64,000 nucleotides of DNA, from NCBI GenBank assembly GCA_900315335.1, contig OMYR01000030.1, forward strand, positions 62,001 to 126,000, in the 5' to 3' direction. A model generated the notes under the pieces. That model had not been told where the DNA came from. It saw nothing but the letters and a program-made list of their open reading frames with translations, and did not search any database. Positions within the stretch are counted from its first letter, which is position 1; the number at the start of each line of letters is the position of its first letter. Source of the stretch: an uncultured Bacteroidales bacterium. GTDB taxonomy: Bacteria; Bacteroidota; Bacteroidia; Bacteroidales; P3. Positions 27,569 through 36,077 of the stretch are shown one piece after another. The position numbers were made by a program, and so were the translations under genes.

Positions 27569-27670
27569 AAATTAGTGTTAATGATTAGTAAATTAGTGTT
27601 AAACACTAATAAATTAATCACTCACATCAGTAAATCGTTATTAAACACCGATAAATTCTTATTAAAAGTC
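27569..27670. repeat. 21-bp-period palindromic repeat array (array 7)
   Basis: Five units start at 27569, 27590, 27611, 27632 and 27653. Unit 2 contains the perfect 19-bp dyad ATTAGTGTTAAACACTAAT; unit 1 has the mixed core TTAGTGTTAATGATTAGT; unit 3 the CACTCACATCAGT form. It lies between mutS2 and the AI-2E family gene, both on minus. Confidence 0.92.
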
Positions 27671-27696
27671 TTTTTCACCGCTTTGCATAACACCAT

Positions 27697-28818
27697 TTAA
27701 TCAATCTCTTTTGTCAGATTTTTAATAAACTTCCATTTGCTGAAAAACTCTTTGGCTATTATTCTAAGGAACGTATATGCAGGTATAGCCAGTATCATTC
27801 CCACTACGCCACCTACCTCGCCTGCCATAAGTATCACCAAAAATATTTCCAACGGCTGGGCTTTGACGCTTTTGGAATAAATCAGCGGTTGCAATAAGAA
27901 ATCATCTATAAGTTTAACTGCCGCAAAAATAATTGCAAATATTATTGTTACAGAAACGACATTTGCTGACGGATCTACCGATAATATCGTTGTCAAAAGT
28001 ATTAACAACCCCACAACTCCACCTATGACAACTCCGATATATGGCAAAATAACCATAACGCCACATATACACGCAATAAGTATCGCCTTGCTGAATCCCG
28101 CTATTGAAAAGCCTATACTTAAAAGTGTTATCATCAAAATGATTTCACAGAAAATTCCGATAAAATAACGTGTTATAAGATTTCGCGAATTAGTTATGAT
28201 ATTATGAACTTCATTCAAATATTTGTCAGGAGTTACCGAATCGATGAATTTAGTTACCAAATGAGAGTCTTTCAGAAAGAAAAACGTTATAAATGCAGTT
28301 ATCAAAACGCCCATTATTATGTTTCCTGCCAAAGAGAATATTATCTGTGCTATTCTTGGTAATTTGATACTGTTCAATGCTCCCATTACCGTACTTGATA
28401 CGTATGTCTCAATATCCACATTGTCCGGCAAAAGATTATACTTAACCACAAAATCGTTTGCTTTTTCTATTGGAGCGGCGTAATATGTGGCTATTTTGTT
28501 TATATCTATCGTGGAAAACTCTTGTGCTTGCGTTATGATAAGAGGTATCAATAAATACAAGACTAATGATATTATAGATATTTCGGCAATCAACGTTATT
28601 GCGGAACATATAGATTTGTTCAAGGTAAATCGTCCCAGTTTTATTTTTCCAAGAATATTCATCAGCGGCTGCCCGATAATGGAAAGTATCAGTGCAATGA
28701 ATATACATAACACTATAAATCTAAAATACCAAATAGCATATAAAACCACCCCTATACCAAGTAATATAAGCAACCACTTAATTACGTTGTTTATAGTGTA
28801 TTTATCAGAATTTTCCAT
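27697..28818 (-). CDS. AI-2E family transporter
   Basis: A 373-residue integral membrane protein of the AI-2E/UPF0118 family: two N-terminal helices, an amphipathic loop, another helix pair, a soluble segment near 110-165, then a helix-rich C-terminal half with the typical GxxxxxLPYIGVVIGGVVGL segment near 255-275 and GEVGGVVGMILAIPAY near 335-350. Members export autoinducer-2, or act as Na+/H+ antiporters or glycan-lipid permeases; the name does not fix the substrate here. It lies 96 bases downstream of queD in the same direction. Confidence 0.87.
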   Translation of the reverse strand: MENSDKYTINNVIKWLLILLGIGVVLYAIWYFRFIVLCIFIALILSIIGQPLMNILGKIKLGRFTLNKSICSAITLIAEISIISLVLYLLIPLIITQAQEFSTIDINKIATYYAAPIEKANDFVVKYNLLPDNVDIETYVSSTVMGALNSIKLPRIAQIIFSLAGNIIMGVLITAFITFFFLKDSHLVTKFIDSVTPDKYLNEVHNIITNSRNLITRYFIGIFCEIILMITLLSIGFSIAGFSKAILIACICGVMVILPYIGVVIGGVVGLLILLTTILSVDPSANVVSVTIIFAIIFAAVKLIDDFLLQPLIYSKSVKAQPLEIFLVILMAGEVGGVVGMILAIPAYTFLRIIAKEFFSKWKFIKNLTKEID

Positions 28819-28914
28819 AGGTATTTATTTTTTTGATTAAATTGTTAAAATATTTTACAACTCACATCTGTGTTTTCTTAACAGCAAACAAGAAAGTTTA
28901 GTCTTACAAAAATA

Positions 28915-29355
28915 TTATAGATTGTCCTCCACGTTCCATTCTGCGTGAGATGATGCCGTTTCATATAGACGAATAGAAAACAATTCCACATCCGTCGGCA
29001 ATAATGGCTGAATTTTGTCTTTTATTGCAAGTACTAAATTCTCGCATGTCGGTTGAAAATTCACTATTGTCTTTTTTGTGCTAAGTTTTTCCACTTCCTT
29101 GATAAACGACGAGTGTTGTTCGATTATCAACGAGTGGTCAAGCCAATCCAAAATCTGTTTTTGCACTATTTTTTTCAATTGCGAAAAATCCATAACCATT
29201 CCATACGACGAAGATGTCTTATCCTGGTTCGGTTCTCCACGCAAACAAACAAATAACTTGTAACTATGACCATGTATGTTGGCACATAAACCATCGTAAT
29301 TGTTCAAACAATGGCTCATCTCGAAATGAAATTCTTTTGTTATCCGTATTCTCAT
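28915..29355 (-). CDS. queD: 6-carboxy-5,6,7,8-tetrahydropterin synthase (QueD)
   Basis: 146 residues from ATG 29355; the frame reaches TTG 29364, but the promoter position favours the ATG. It is a queuosine/archaeosine pathway enzyme making CPH4 from dihydroneopterin triphosphate. The zinc ligands are His in FEMSH and in NIHGHSY. The catalytic Cys precedes them (GLCANIHGH), and DWLDHSLI, PTCEN and YETASSHAEW complete the pattern that separates QueD from plain PTPS. No other que genes are in the window. The -7 box ends only about six bases before the start codon, so the transcript is probably leaderless or nearly so. Confidence 0.9.
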   Translation of the reverse strand: MRIRITKEFHFEMSHCLNNYDGLCANIHGHSYKLFVCLRGEPNQDKTSSSYGMVMDFSQLKKIVQKQILDWLDHSLIIEQHSSFIKEVEKLSTKKTIVNFQPTCENLVLAIKDKIQPLLPTDVELFSIRLYETASSHAEWNVEDNL

Positions 29356-29361
29356 AATCTG

Positions 29362-29392
29362 CAAATTTACAAAGTTTTTTCTATTTAGACAA
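29362..29392 (-). promoter_or_regulatory. Promoter of queD, predicting a near-leaderless mRNA
   Basis: Minus strand TTG (29392-29390), a 20-base spacer, TAAATTTG (29369-29362). The ATG follows six bases later. Confidence 0.65.
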
Positions 29393-29440
29393 ATATTGTC
29401 TTACGCCCCCAATTGAGTCTATGCGTGTAATATTAAAATT

Positions 29441-30319
29441 TTATTTCCAATCCAATGTATCGCAAGAAACCTCTAAAAGATTTATCAACTTGCTGTTATT
29501 GTATTTTGGAAAGAAGTTCAAATGAGTTCTTTCCTCTACTTCCTTAATTGTTGTGGAAAAAGAAAAGACGGATTCCTTTATTTCTTTATTCGGCATAATG
29601 AATGCTATGGCTTTACACTTAGGATAGGAAATATCTATCACTATTTTGTAATATTCACTCGGCACCGTAACATTGTTTTCTCCTATTTTACCGATAGGAT
29701 TATTGAATATAGGTCCTGAAATAATCAAAATACTGTCATTTATAGTCGCCCACGTGCGGCAACGTCTTTCCAAATCTGCCCATCTTCCTGCATTGAATTT
29801 TTGATTTTGGGGGCTCATATTGCTTAAAAGGAATGTCTCGCTATTTGCTTTTGCACTCCAAACCATATCTCCACTCGGACAGATATGACCTCTTGAATAG
29901 CCGCTACGTTTATAATCGGAATTAAGCGATTGACAACATCGCAAAGAAGAATCAGGACGAAAATTATTTAGTTTTTCCGTCGCCCTGTTTTCTACTCTGT
30001 CTTTTGTTATCAGCCAACCAACCCACGCCGGCTGGCGATGTTCATTGGCGTAACCGAGAACAAAATATTTATGGTCGTATGTTTTATATTTTTCTTTGCT
30101 TTCGGGCAAAAGATTTTCAAGTGTTAAGATGTCTTCCGTTATATACGTACCTGCTTGCTCACAATTAGAAGAAAAATGTTTCTTGCGAATTTTCTTTTGT
30201 AGGCTTTGAGTTTGAATGTTTTCAACACGCGGCGTGCGTTCTGCCAAACTATTCATAACGCAAACAATGACAATTGCTGCTATCACAATCAATAATATAG
30301 TTGTCTTATTCTTTTTCAT
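29441..30319 (-). CDS. Exported DNA/RNA non-specific endonuclease
   Basis: A 292-residue protein with an N-terminal membrane helix/signal anchor (ILLIVIAAIVIVCVMNSLA). The beta-beta-alpha-metal nuclease motif is present: SGYSRGHICPSGDM near 140-153 (general-base His in RGH), followed by LLSNMSPQNQKFNAGRW with the metal-binding Asn, and RRCRTWA. The canonical DRGH reads SRGH here, a common variant. EndoG-like nucleases of this kind degrade DNA and RNA without sequence preference, and in Bacteroidota are often periplasmic scavengers. It faces pfkA divergently across repeat array 8; TAATTTTG at about 30332-30340 (minus) may be its -7 box. Confidence 0.85.
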   Translation of the reverse strand: MKKNKTTILLIVIAAIVIVCVMNSLAERTPRVENIQTQSLQKKIRKKHFSSNCEQAGTYITEDILTLENLLPESKEKYKTYDHKYFVLGYANEHRQPAWVGWLITKDRVENRATEKLNNFRPDSSLRCCQSLNSDYKRSGYSRGHICPSGDMVWSAKANSETFLLSNMSPQNQKFNAGRWADLERRCRTWATINDSILIISGPIFNNPIGKIGENNVTVPSEYYKIVIDISYPKCKAIAFIMPNKEIKESVFSFSTTIKEVEERTHLNFFPKYNNSKLINLLEVSCDTLDWK

Positions 30320-30365
30320 AATTTTATTGTCGGCAAAATTAGTGAAATTTTTGTTTATAACTATT

Positions 30366-30428
30366 TATTTTTTGTTTAACACTGATAAATTAATGTTAAA
30401 CACTACCAAAATAGTTTTAAACATTAGT
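30366..30428. repeat. 21-bp-period palindromic repeat array (array 8)
   Basis: Units at 30366, 30387 and 30408: GTTTAACACTGAT, ATTAATGTTAAACACTA and ATAGTTTTAAACATTAGT. A further decayed unit can be traced to about 30345. It is in the divergent gap between the endonuclease and pfkA. Confidence 0.85.
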
Positions 30429-30548
30429 ATGATGATAAGCCACAAAAAATAATAAACAAAAAACACTATTTTTATTTCCTTGTAGTACGATTTTGAAAAT
30501 AATAAAACAATTCTTTCGTTATATCTGTGTCAAAAAAACAATAAAGTC

Positions 30549-31526
30549 ATGGCAACAATAAAAACAATAGGCGTATTAACTTCCGGTGGAGATGCACCGG
30601 GAATGAATGCAGCTATACGTGCCGTTACACGTGCCGGCATAGCCAAAGGATTTCGCATAAAAGGAATTTATCGCGGTTATGAAGGCTTAATAAATGGCGA
30701 AATCAAAGAATTTACAACCGAAGACGTAAGCGGTATCATAAACCGAGGAGGAACAATCCTTAGAACGGCAAGAAGTGCAAGATTTACAACCGATGAAGGT
30801 ATGCAAATGGCATACGACTCAATGCAAAAAAAAGAAATAGATGCTTTGGTAGTCATTGGTGGTAACGGTTCTTTGACAGGGGCTATGGAATTTGCAAAAA
30901 AGTTTGATGTTCCCTGCATAGGTCTTCCCGGCACGATAGACAATGACCTTTACGGAACAGATTCAACGATAGGTTACGACACGACACTTAACACTATCGT
31001 GGAGTGTGTGGATAGAATACGTGATACAGCAACCTCGCACGAAAGAATATTTTTTATCGAAGTAATGGGACGCGATGCCGGTTTTCTTGCGCAATATTCG
31101 GCAATAGCATCAGGAGCGGAAGCAGCCATAATACCCGAAGACCGAAGAGATGTTGATCAATTGGAAGAGTTTCTTAACAGGGGTATAAGGAAATCCAAGA
31201 AGAGTTGCATCGTTATTGTATCCGAAAGCCCTAAATGTGGTGCTATGTATTACGCTGACCGTGTTAAAAAAGAATTTCCTGACTATGATGTAAGGGTAAC
31301 CATATTGGGACACTTGCAAAGGGGCGGCAGTCCGTCGGCACATGACAGGATATTGGCATCTCAAACAGGTTACGGAGCAATTGAAGCCATCATTCAAGGA
31401 CAACGTAATGTTATGGTAGGCATACGTAACAACGAAATAGTGTATGTACCGTTCTCGGAAGCGATTCGTTCGGATAAACCGCTGAATAAAAAACTTATCA
31501 AAATTTTGGACGATTTAAGCATATAG
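30549..31526 (+). CDS. pfkA: 6-phosphofructokinase, ATP-type by signature
   Basis: A 325-residue Pfk[14 protein letters not shown] near 13-25 binds the nucleotide; PGTIDND near 129-135 holds the catalytic Asp and the Gly (not Lys) typical of ATP-dependent enzymes; [11 protein letters not shown] and [13 protein letters not shown] bind fructose-6-phosphate. One oddity: the loop normally GGDGS reads GGNGS (near 104-108), replacing the Asp equivalent to E. coli Asp103, which helps position Mg-ATP. A second, PPi-type phosphofructokinase is encoded 17 kb away. A strong terminator follows. Confidence 0.9.
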   Translation: MATIKTIGVLTSGGDAPGMNAAIRAVTRAGIAKGFRIKGIYRGYEGLINGEIKEFTTEDVSGIINRGGTILRTARSARFTTDEGMQMAYDSMQKKEIDALVVIGGNGSLTGAMEFAKKFDVPCIGLPGTIDNDLYGTDSTIGYDTTLNTIVECVDRIRDTATSHERIFFIEVMGRDAGFLAQYSAIASGAEAAIIPEDRRDVDQLEEFLNRGIRKSKKSCIVIVSESPKCGAMYYADRVKKEFPDYDVRVTILGHLQRGGSPSAHDRILASQTGYGAIEAIIQGQRNVMVGIRNNEIVYVPFSEAIRSDKPLNKKLIKILDDLSI

Positions 31527-31586
31527 CATCTTTCGACAATAAAAAGAAATATGAATAACTCTTAGCATAGTCATTAAACAAAAAAA

Positions 31587-31622
31587 GCGAGGTACAATCA
31601 AACAAAATTGTACCTCGTTTTT
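31587..31622. terminator. Bidirectional intrinsic terminator between pfkA and rubredoxin
   Basis: Stem GCGAGGTACAAT/ATTGTACCTCGT (31587-31598, 31607-31618) with an A-run before and a T-run after; it serves pfkA (+) and the rubredoxin gene (-). Confidence 0.85.
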
Positions 31623-31647
31623 ACGATACATTTGACAGATTTTAAGA

Positions 31648-31806
31648 TTATCTTTTCTCAAAACTATCTTTACCGGCTCCACAAACGGGACATACCCAAC
31701 TGTCAGGTATATCTTCAAACTTAGTTCCAGGTGCTATTCCCCCGTCCGGGTCTCCTACTGCGGGATTGTAAATGTATCCGCAAATTATGCATTCGTACGT
31801 TTCCAT
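31648..31806 (-). CDS. Rubredoxin (52 residues)
   Basis: A short gene: [18 protein letters not shown] at the N-terminus, [20 protein letters not shown] at the C-terminus. The two CxxC(G) knuckles (Cys6/9 and Cys39/42) bind a single iron, and the aromatic core (Tyr4, Tyr11, Tyr13, Phe30, Trp37, Phe49) is complete. It is a small cytoplasmic electron carrier, in anaerobes often serving superoxide reductase, rubrerythrin or flavodiiron proteins; none of these is adjacent. It has its own full promoter at 31841-31870 and shares a terminator with pfkA. Confidence 0.95.
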   Translation of the reverse strand: METYECIICGYIYNPAVGDPDGGIAPGTKFEDIPDSWVCPVCGAGKDSFEKR

Positions 31807-31840
31807 AGTTTTATATTTTTTAGAATTGTTAATAATTTTA

Positions 31841-31870
31841 CAAAAGTATAATAAATATTTGAAAAACCAA
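31841..31870 (-). promoter_or_regulatory. Promoter of the rubredoxin gene
   Basis: Minus strand TTG (31870-31868), a 19-base spacer, TACTTTTG (31848-31841); 34 bases upstream of the start codon. Confidence 0.7.
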
Positions 31871-31982
31871 ATACTCCGGCAACAAAATTATTTTTTACAA
31901 CATATTAATTCAACTGCAAATCATTACAATATAATTTCTATGATTTCAATGTCAGATAAAAATTCCGCAGTATCTCATACAA

Positions 31983-32768
31983 TTATATTGAACAGCCTAA
32001 TCCTATATTCAAATATATAGGATACATGGCAAAGGTTATAGTATTGAAATCTTTCTTGAAAATATCATTTAATCCCCAAGTCAAATCGGCATAGACATTC
32101 AAATGTTTGAAAACATTCCATTCTCCGCCAAATTGCAAACCCCATTGAAATTTACGAAGGTTATCGGTAAAATCATACACAGCAATGTTATCGCCCGAAA
32201 AATCCACACGCTCACCCATCTGATCAGGGGTACGAATATGACCTTCATACACATGCCCCGAAAAGTCTCCATTTAACAAATAAGATATATACAACCCTGC
32301 AACTAATTTCCAATGTCTGTCAATTTTGTAATTTGCAAGTACTGGAACAGTCAAATAAGAATTTTTCACTTTTGTCTTTACTCCTCCTGTCCACAGACCT
32401 CCCAATTCACCGCCATTAGAATTGATTATAGTCATACCATAGTTTTTTACAGTAGCCTTTGTAATCATATTCTTCTCTTCCAATCTAAGTCCAAAAGTTA
32501 ATCCCCATTTCTTTTCATTATCTAACCATTTTGTGGTATTTCCTTCAATGGATATTGTCATACTTGGTTGGTAACTGTCTATTTGGCGAATCTCTTGGGG
32601 CAATGGTAATGGAGATGTTCCGCCAATACTGAATCCTGCTTTCAAAGAATACTCCCAACCGGTTAGACAAGATTTGATAATACTTTTATTTTCATTCTCC
32701 TGTGATTGAGCAGGCATTAATCCTGAAAACAAAAGAAGTATACTTATTATAATACTAAATCTTTTCAT
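31983..32768 (-). CDS. Outer-membrane beta-barrel protein
   Basis: A 261-residue protein with a signal peptide (ending MPAQSQ near residue 21) followed by alternating hydrophobic/polar strands with many aromatic residues, such as YLTVPVLANYKIDRHWKLVAGLYISYLL. The Gly-Cys end (NIGLGCSI) lacks the usual terminal aromatic. It resembles the PorT/outer-membrane beta-barrel (OMP_b-brl) class. It is encoded 12 bases after the PCMD lipoprotein and is almost certainly co-transcribed. A barrel plus surface or periplasmic glycan-binding lipoprotein pair is common in Bacteroidota; the specific role is unknown. Confidence 0.75.
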   Translation of the reverse strand: MKRFSIIISILLLFSGLMPAQSQENENKSIIKSCLTGWEYSLKAGFSIGGTSPLPLPQEIRQIDSYQPSMTISIEGNTTKWLDNEKKWGLTFGLRLEEKNMITKATVKNYGMTIINSNGGELGGLWTGGVKTKVKNSYLTVPVLANYKIDRHWKLVAGLYISYLLNGDFSGHVYEGHIRTPDQMGERVDFSGDNIAVYDFTDNLRKFQWGLQFGGEWNVFKHLNVYADLTWGLNDIFKKDFNTITFAMYPIYLNIGLGCSI

Positions 32769-32780
32769 GGTGTTTTGTCA

Positions 32781-33929
32781 TTATAAATTTTCGTCGCAAA
32801 TCAATTTCACTTCATCTATATAGAGTGTGCTTCCAACTGCACCCTTAAACGTATCGCCATCTACACTTGACGAGAAAACAATAGCAATTTTATATTTACC
32901 GTCTCGCAATTTTTGCGCATCAAGTTCTTTTCCGTTTTGAGGCTTGAATGGAATATTAAATTCCGTCCAGTTATCGGTTTCCACTGCATCTTCTTTGTTT
33001 ATCTGTGCCAAATAAACCAACTTATCAGAAGTTTTTGCATTAGTGCCATCTAACATAAATGAGTTGTCATCTGCCTCATACATTAAAGCATAAATATCAA
33101 AACGATCTTTGATACCGTCTTGCTGTTTTCCTTCTACGGTATAAATTTCACCTGCCTTGTATTTGAAATAACCTTTAAGGGCAATAGGACGTTTATGAAA
33201 TTGTACTCCGAATGTGGTAGATTTTGCACCACCGGACGCACCCGACAAAGCCTTGGTTACATCAAAATTACCAATAAACAAATTGCCTGCGGCTATATAC
33301 ATCTTAACCATAGCTCCAAAACTTCCTGTGTTTTTGGTCTCCAATTTAACACAGTTACCACTAACTCCACCCTCTGTCAATACGGTAGGATAATCCATAA
33401 CACCTTTTGCCATAAAAGTAAGTTTGTATCCCGGATTGCCACTTGCCCATTGAAGATATTGCCATTCATTCGCCCCTGAAATGGATTCTTCGTAAATAAT
33501 ATGAAACGGCTCTTCGGTTTTTGCTATGTTTTCAAAGTGATATGAGGTTGGCAACTCCGGAGATTGAATTCTAACATTGTAGACTGACGAAAAGTCCCCG
33601 TCTTCCGATGTAACGGTAAATAATCGGCATTGATTTCCTTCACTAAAATCATATACATTTCCATTATCGCCACTTTTGATTTCATTTGGTTTAATGGTTG
33701 CACCTTGCGGAAGTTGAAATATCAGTTCCTGCTTGGATAAATCGGCGTCATTTTTAACATATACATCGACAATTCTGTCATTAGTGTTGATATTGACCAA
33801 CTGCACATCTGAGCCTTTGCAGCCATCTATGGCTGCTTCGGAATTAAGAGCCTCGTCCTGTATGCAAGAAGAAAATGTAAGCGCCGCAAACAAACACACA
33901 ATAAGAGTTCTAATTTTTATTGATTTCAT
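32781..33929 (-). CDS. PCMD-domain lipoprotein (putative carbohydrate-binding)
   Basis: A 382-residue lipoprotein (lipobox FSSC, Cys22). An N-terminal Ig-like domain of about 100 residues (the VYDFSEG and FTVTSEDGDFSSVYNVRI segments) precedes a jelly-roll-like C-terminal domain ending in GSTLYIDEVKLICDE. This matches the PCMD (putative carbohydrate metabolism domain) architecture in Bacteroidota. No catalytic residues are known for the family, and glycan binding is suggested only by structure. It heads a two-gene operon with an outer-membrane barrel protein. Confidence 0.8.
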   Translation of the reverse strand: MKSIKIRTLIVCLFAALTFSSCIQDEALNSEAAIDGCKGSDVQLVNINTNDRIVDVYVKNDADLSKQELIFQLPQGATIKPNEIKSGDNGNVYDFSEGNQCRLFTVTSEDGDFSSVYNVRIQSPELPTSYHFENIAKTEEPFHIIYEESISGANEWQYLQWASGNPGYKLTFMAKGVMDYPTVLTEGGVSGNCVKLETKNTGSFGAMVKMYIAAGNLFIGNFDVTKALSGASGGAKSTTFGVQFHKRPIALKGYFKYKAGEIYTVEGKQQDGIKDRFDIYALMYEADDNSFMLDGTNAKTSDKLVYLAQINKEDAVETDNWTEFNIPFKPQNGKELDAQKLRDGKYKIAIVFSSSVDGDTFKGAVGSTLYIDEVKLICDENL

Positions 33930-33958
33930 TTTAATGATTAAATTATAAAATTAAGGCG

Positions 33959-33966
33959 CAAAATTA
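33959..33966 (-). promoter_or_regulatory. -7 box for the PCMD operon
   Basis: TAATTTTG on the minus strand, 29 bases upstream of the PCMD lipoprotein start. Confidence 0.45.
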
Positions 33967-34026
33967 AGTGTTTTTTTGAAATTACAGACTTTATATCCGT
34001 ATTAAAATAAATTTATTGAAATAAAA

Positions 34027-34056
34027 TTGTCAGTATATGAAAAATGCTTATCTTTG
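34027..34056 (+). promoter_or_regulatory. Promoter of glyA
   Basis: TTG 34027-34029, a 19-base spacer, TATCTTTG 34049-34056; start codon 46 bases downstream. Confidence 0.75.
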
Positions 34057-34102
34057 CAACTCAAAATATTTTTGGTATAAATCATAAAAACTAAAATACG
34101 AA

Positions 34103-35383
34103 ATGACAAGAGATACGCAAATCTTTGACCTGATTAATCAGGAAAGAGCAAGACAAACGAAAGGTATTGAGTTAATCGCTTCTGAAAACTTTGTTTCCGA
34201 CCAAGTAATGGAGGCAATGGGAAGTGTTATGACAAACAAATACGCAGAAGGTTATCCAGGAAAGCGTTATTATGGCGGTTGCCAAATAGTGGATCAAAGT
34301 GAGACAATAGCTATCGAGAGAGCAAAACAATTGTTCGGTGCTTGTTGGGCAAACGTTCAACCACACTCAGGTGCTCAGGCTAATTTGTCTGTATTCTTCG
34401 CTTGTTTGAAACCGGGCGATACTTTTATGGGATTAGACCTTAATCACGGCGGACACCTTTCTCATGGTTCTCCTGTAAATATCTCAGGAACATATTTCCG
34501 TCAAGTTTCTTACGGTGTTAAAGAAGAAACCGGCACTGTTGATTACGATATGATGGAAGAAGTTGCAATGAGAGAGAAACCAAGACTTATCGTAGGCGGT
34601 GCTTCTGCTTATTCAAGAGAATGGGATTGGGCAAGAATGCGTAAGATTGCAGACGAAATAGGTGCAATACTTATGGCAGACATAGCTCACCCTGCAGGCT
34701 TGATTGCAACAGGTGAATTGGCAAATGCCGTTAAATTCTGCCACATAGTTACAACAACGACACACAAAACATTGCGTGGTCCTCGTGGTGGTATGATTAT
34801 GATGGGTGAAGACTTTGAAAATCCGTTTGGAATAAAAACTCCGAAAGGTGCGACAAAGATGATGAGTGCAGTATTGGATTCTGCCGTATTCCCGGGTATT
34901 CAAGGCGGTCCGTTGGAGCATGTAATAGCTGCCAAAGCCGTTGCTTTCGGAGAGGCTTTAACTCCTGCTTACCACGAATATATCAAACAAGTTCGCAAGA
35001 ATGCTGCTACAATGGCACAAGAATTTATGAACAGAGGTTACAAAGTTATCTCAGGTGGTACAGACAACCATTTGATGTTGATTGACCTTCGTCCTAAATT
35101 CCCTGAACTAACGGGTAAAGTTGCAGAAAATACTTTGGTTCGTGCAGATATTACTATCAACAAAAATATGGTTCCGTTTGATTCTCGTTCTGCATTCCAA
35201 ACCTCTGGTGTTCGTATCGGTACTCCTGCAATCACAACACGTGGTTTGAAAGAAGATGCTATGCCTGAAATCGTAGGTATGATTGACGCTATTCTTTGTG
35301 ATGTTGAGAACGAATCATTGATTGAAAGCACAAGAAAGAAAGTTAATGATATGATGCAAGACAGACCATTATTCGCTTGGTAG
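34103..35383 (+). CDS. glyA: Serine hydroxymethyltransferase
   Basis: A 426-residue PLP enzyme interconverting serine and glycine with tetrahydrofolate, the main source of one-carbon units. Signatures: [20 protein letters not shown] near 22-41, [16 protein letters not shown] near 46-61, and the PLP-lysine motif [14 protein letters not shown] near 222. [13 protein letters not shown] near 373 and the length are typical. It is a single-gene unit with its own promoter and terminator, immediately upstream of the 6S-like RNA. Confidence 0.97.
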   Translation: MTRDTQIFDLINQERARQTKGIELIASENFVSDQVMEAMGSVMTNKYAEGYPGKRYYGGCQIVDQSETIAIERAKQLFGACWANVQPHSGAQANLSVFFACLKPGDTFMGLDLNHGGHLSHGSPVNISGTYFRQVSYGVKEETGTVDYDMMEEVAMREKPRLIVGGASAYSREWDWARMRKIADEIGAILMADIAHPAGLIATGELANAVKFCHIVTTTTHKTLRGPRGGMIMMGEDFENPFGIKTPKGATKMMSAVLDSAVFPGIQGGPLEHVIAAKAVAFGEALTPAYHEYIKQVRKNAATMAQEFMNRGYKVISGGTDNHLMLIDLRPKFPELTGKVAENTLVRADITINKNMVPFDSRSAFQTSGVRIGTPAITTRGLKEDAMPEIVGMIDAILCDVENESLIESTRKKVNDMMQDRPLFAW

Positions 35384-35410
35384 TCTTTTGCTTGATTATT
35401 AAACTACAAT

Positions 35411-35456
35411 AAAAACACTTGGGCGTTTAATGTCCGAGTGTGTTTTTATTTTTTTG
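35411..35456 (+). terminator. Intrinsic terminator of glyA
   Basis: Stem AAAACACTTGG/CCGAGTGTGTTTT (one G-U pair) followed by a long U-run, 27 bases after the stop codon. Confidence 0.8.
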
Positions 35457-35497
35457 ATTATTTCCTTCTATTTTCATTATTGTATAAAAACTTTTCA

Positions 35498-35505
35498 TAT
35501 CTTTG
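35498..35505 (+). promoter_or_regulatory. -7 box for the 6S-like RNA
   Basis: TATCTTTG followed by CAACTG; it predicts a transcript start near 35511. The nearest TTG upstream is only 15 bases away, so the -33 element is weak. Confidence 0.55.
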
Positions 35506-35510
35506 CAACT

Positions 35511-35716
35511 GAATTGAGTAAGTTATTCAATTCAAGTATAGTTTTTTTTAAGAAGCGTTATGCAATTAAGTAATCTAGAAATGTAGGAAACTTCTATTGA
35601 ACACTTAAAAGCATATAGTTGTCTCACGCTATGCGTGGCGGCTGACTATATCTGTGTTCATGGGTATTTCCTACAACCTCTATATTACAGAGTGGCATTT
35701 ACACCACGCTTTTTTA
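35511..35716 (+). ncRNA. Structured RNA, rod-shaped and 6S-like
   Basis: After the -7 box and a small 5' hairpin (GAATTGA/TCAATTC), six nested helices fold one long rod: 35553-35558 with 35706-35711 (AAGCGT/ACGCTT), 35570-35574 with 35684-35688, 35582-35590 with 35667-35675 (TGTAGGAAA/TTTCCTACA, nine pairs), 35598-35604 with 35654-35660, 35613-35619 with 35645-35651, and 35625-35629 with 35633-35637. A U-run follows the closing stem. The ~200-base length, single rod shape with internal bubbles and own promoter match 6S RNA, which binds RNA polymerase holoenzyme by mimicking an open promoter. The Rfam Bacteroidales-1/6S assignment is from memory and unverified. Confidence 0.6.
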
Positions 35717-35766
35717 TTTATTGGTAACGACCTATGGTGCTATGGTTTATATTAAAAATAATTATT

Positions 35767-35973
35767 ATGACTTGGTTAATTGTTATAATTATTGTTGCTA
35801 TCATAGGAGCCATAATTGGTTTTATCGTATCAGATGATGGCGAAAAAGGTTCAGGAGCATTTGGTGGATTTATTACTGGAGCAGTAGGATGTGGTGCTAT
35901 TATTATTCGAATAGCAATAGCATTCCTAAGCCTGTATCTGTTATTTCGTCTTGGTAATTGGCTTTTTAGCTAA
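35767..35973 (+). CDS. Small two-helix membrane protein (68 residues)
   Basis: The ORF begins at 35734 or, more likely, at the ATG at 35767 (MTWLIVIIIVAIIGAIIGF). It has two hydrophobic helices (about residues 2-20 and 40-66) separated by a polar, Gly-rich loop SDDGEKGSGAFGG, which gives a hairpin topology. There is no recognised family. It sits between the 6S-like RNA terminator and a bidirectional terminator, so it could be expressed by read-through or from a weak promoter near 35720. A spurious ORF is possible but the helical design argues for a real gene. Confidence 0.5.
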   Translation: MTWLIVIIIVAIIGAIIGFIVSDDGEKGSGAFGGFITGAVGCGAIIIRIAIAFLSLYLLFRLGNWLFS

Positions 35974-36000
35974 TAAAGTTCAAGACACAACATGGAAAGA

Positions 36001-36034
36001 AAAGCGTAATAAAAAATTATTACGCTTTTTTTTG
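36001..36034. terminator. Bidirectional intrinsic terminator
   Basis: Stem AAAGCGTAATAA/TTATTACGCTTT with a T-run on the plus side and an A-rich stretch before it, between the small membrane protein (+) and cysS (-). Confidence 0.8.
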
Positions 36035-36077
36035 TGTTCCTTATTTGCAAATATTATAGAACAATTTACATATTCTA

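Noticed and set aside
27470..27700. A 76-codon + frame running through array 7 with a seven-residue periodicity (KLVLNTN-like)
   Set aside because: The periodicity is the 21-bp DNA repeat read in frame; there is no start context, and similar frames cross array 8. Not reported as a gene.
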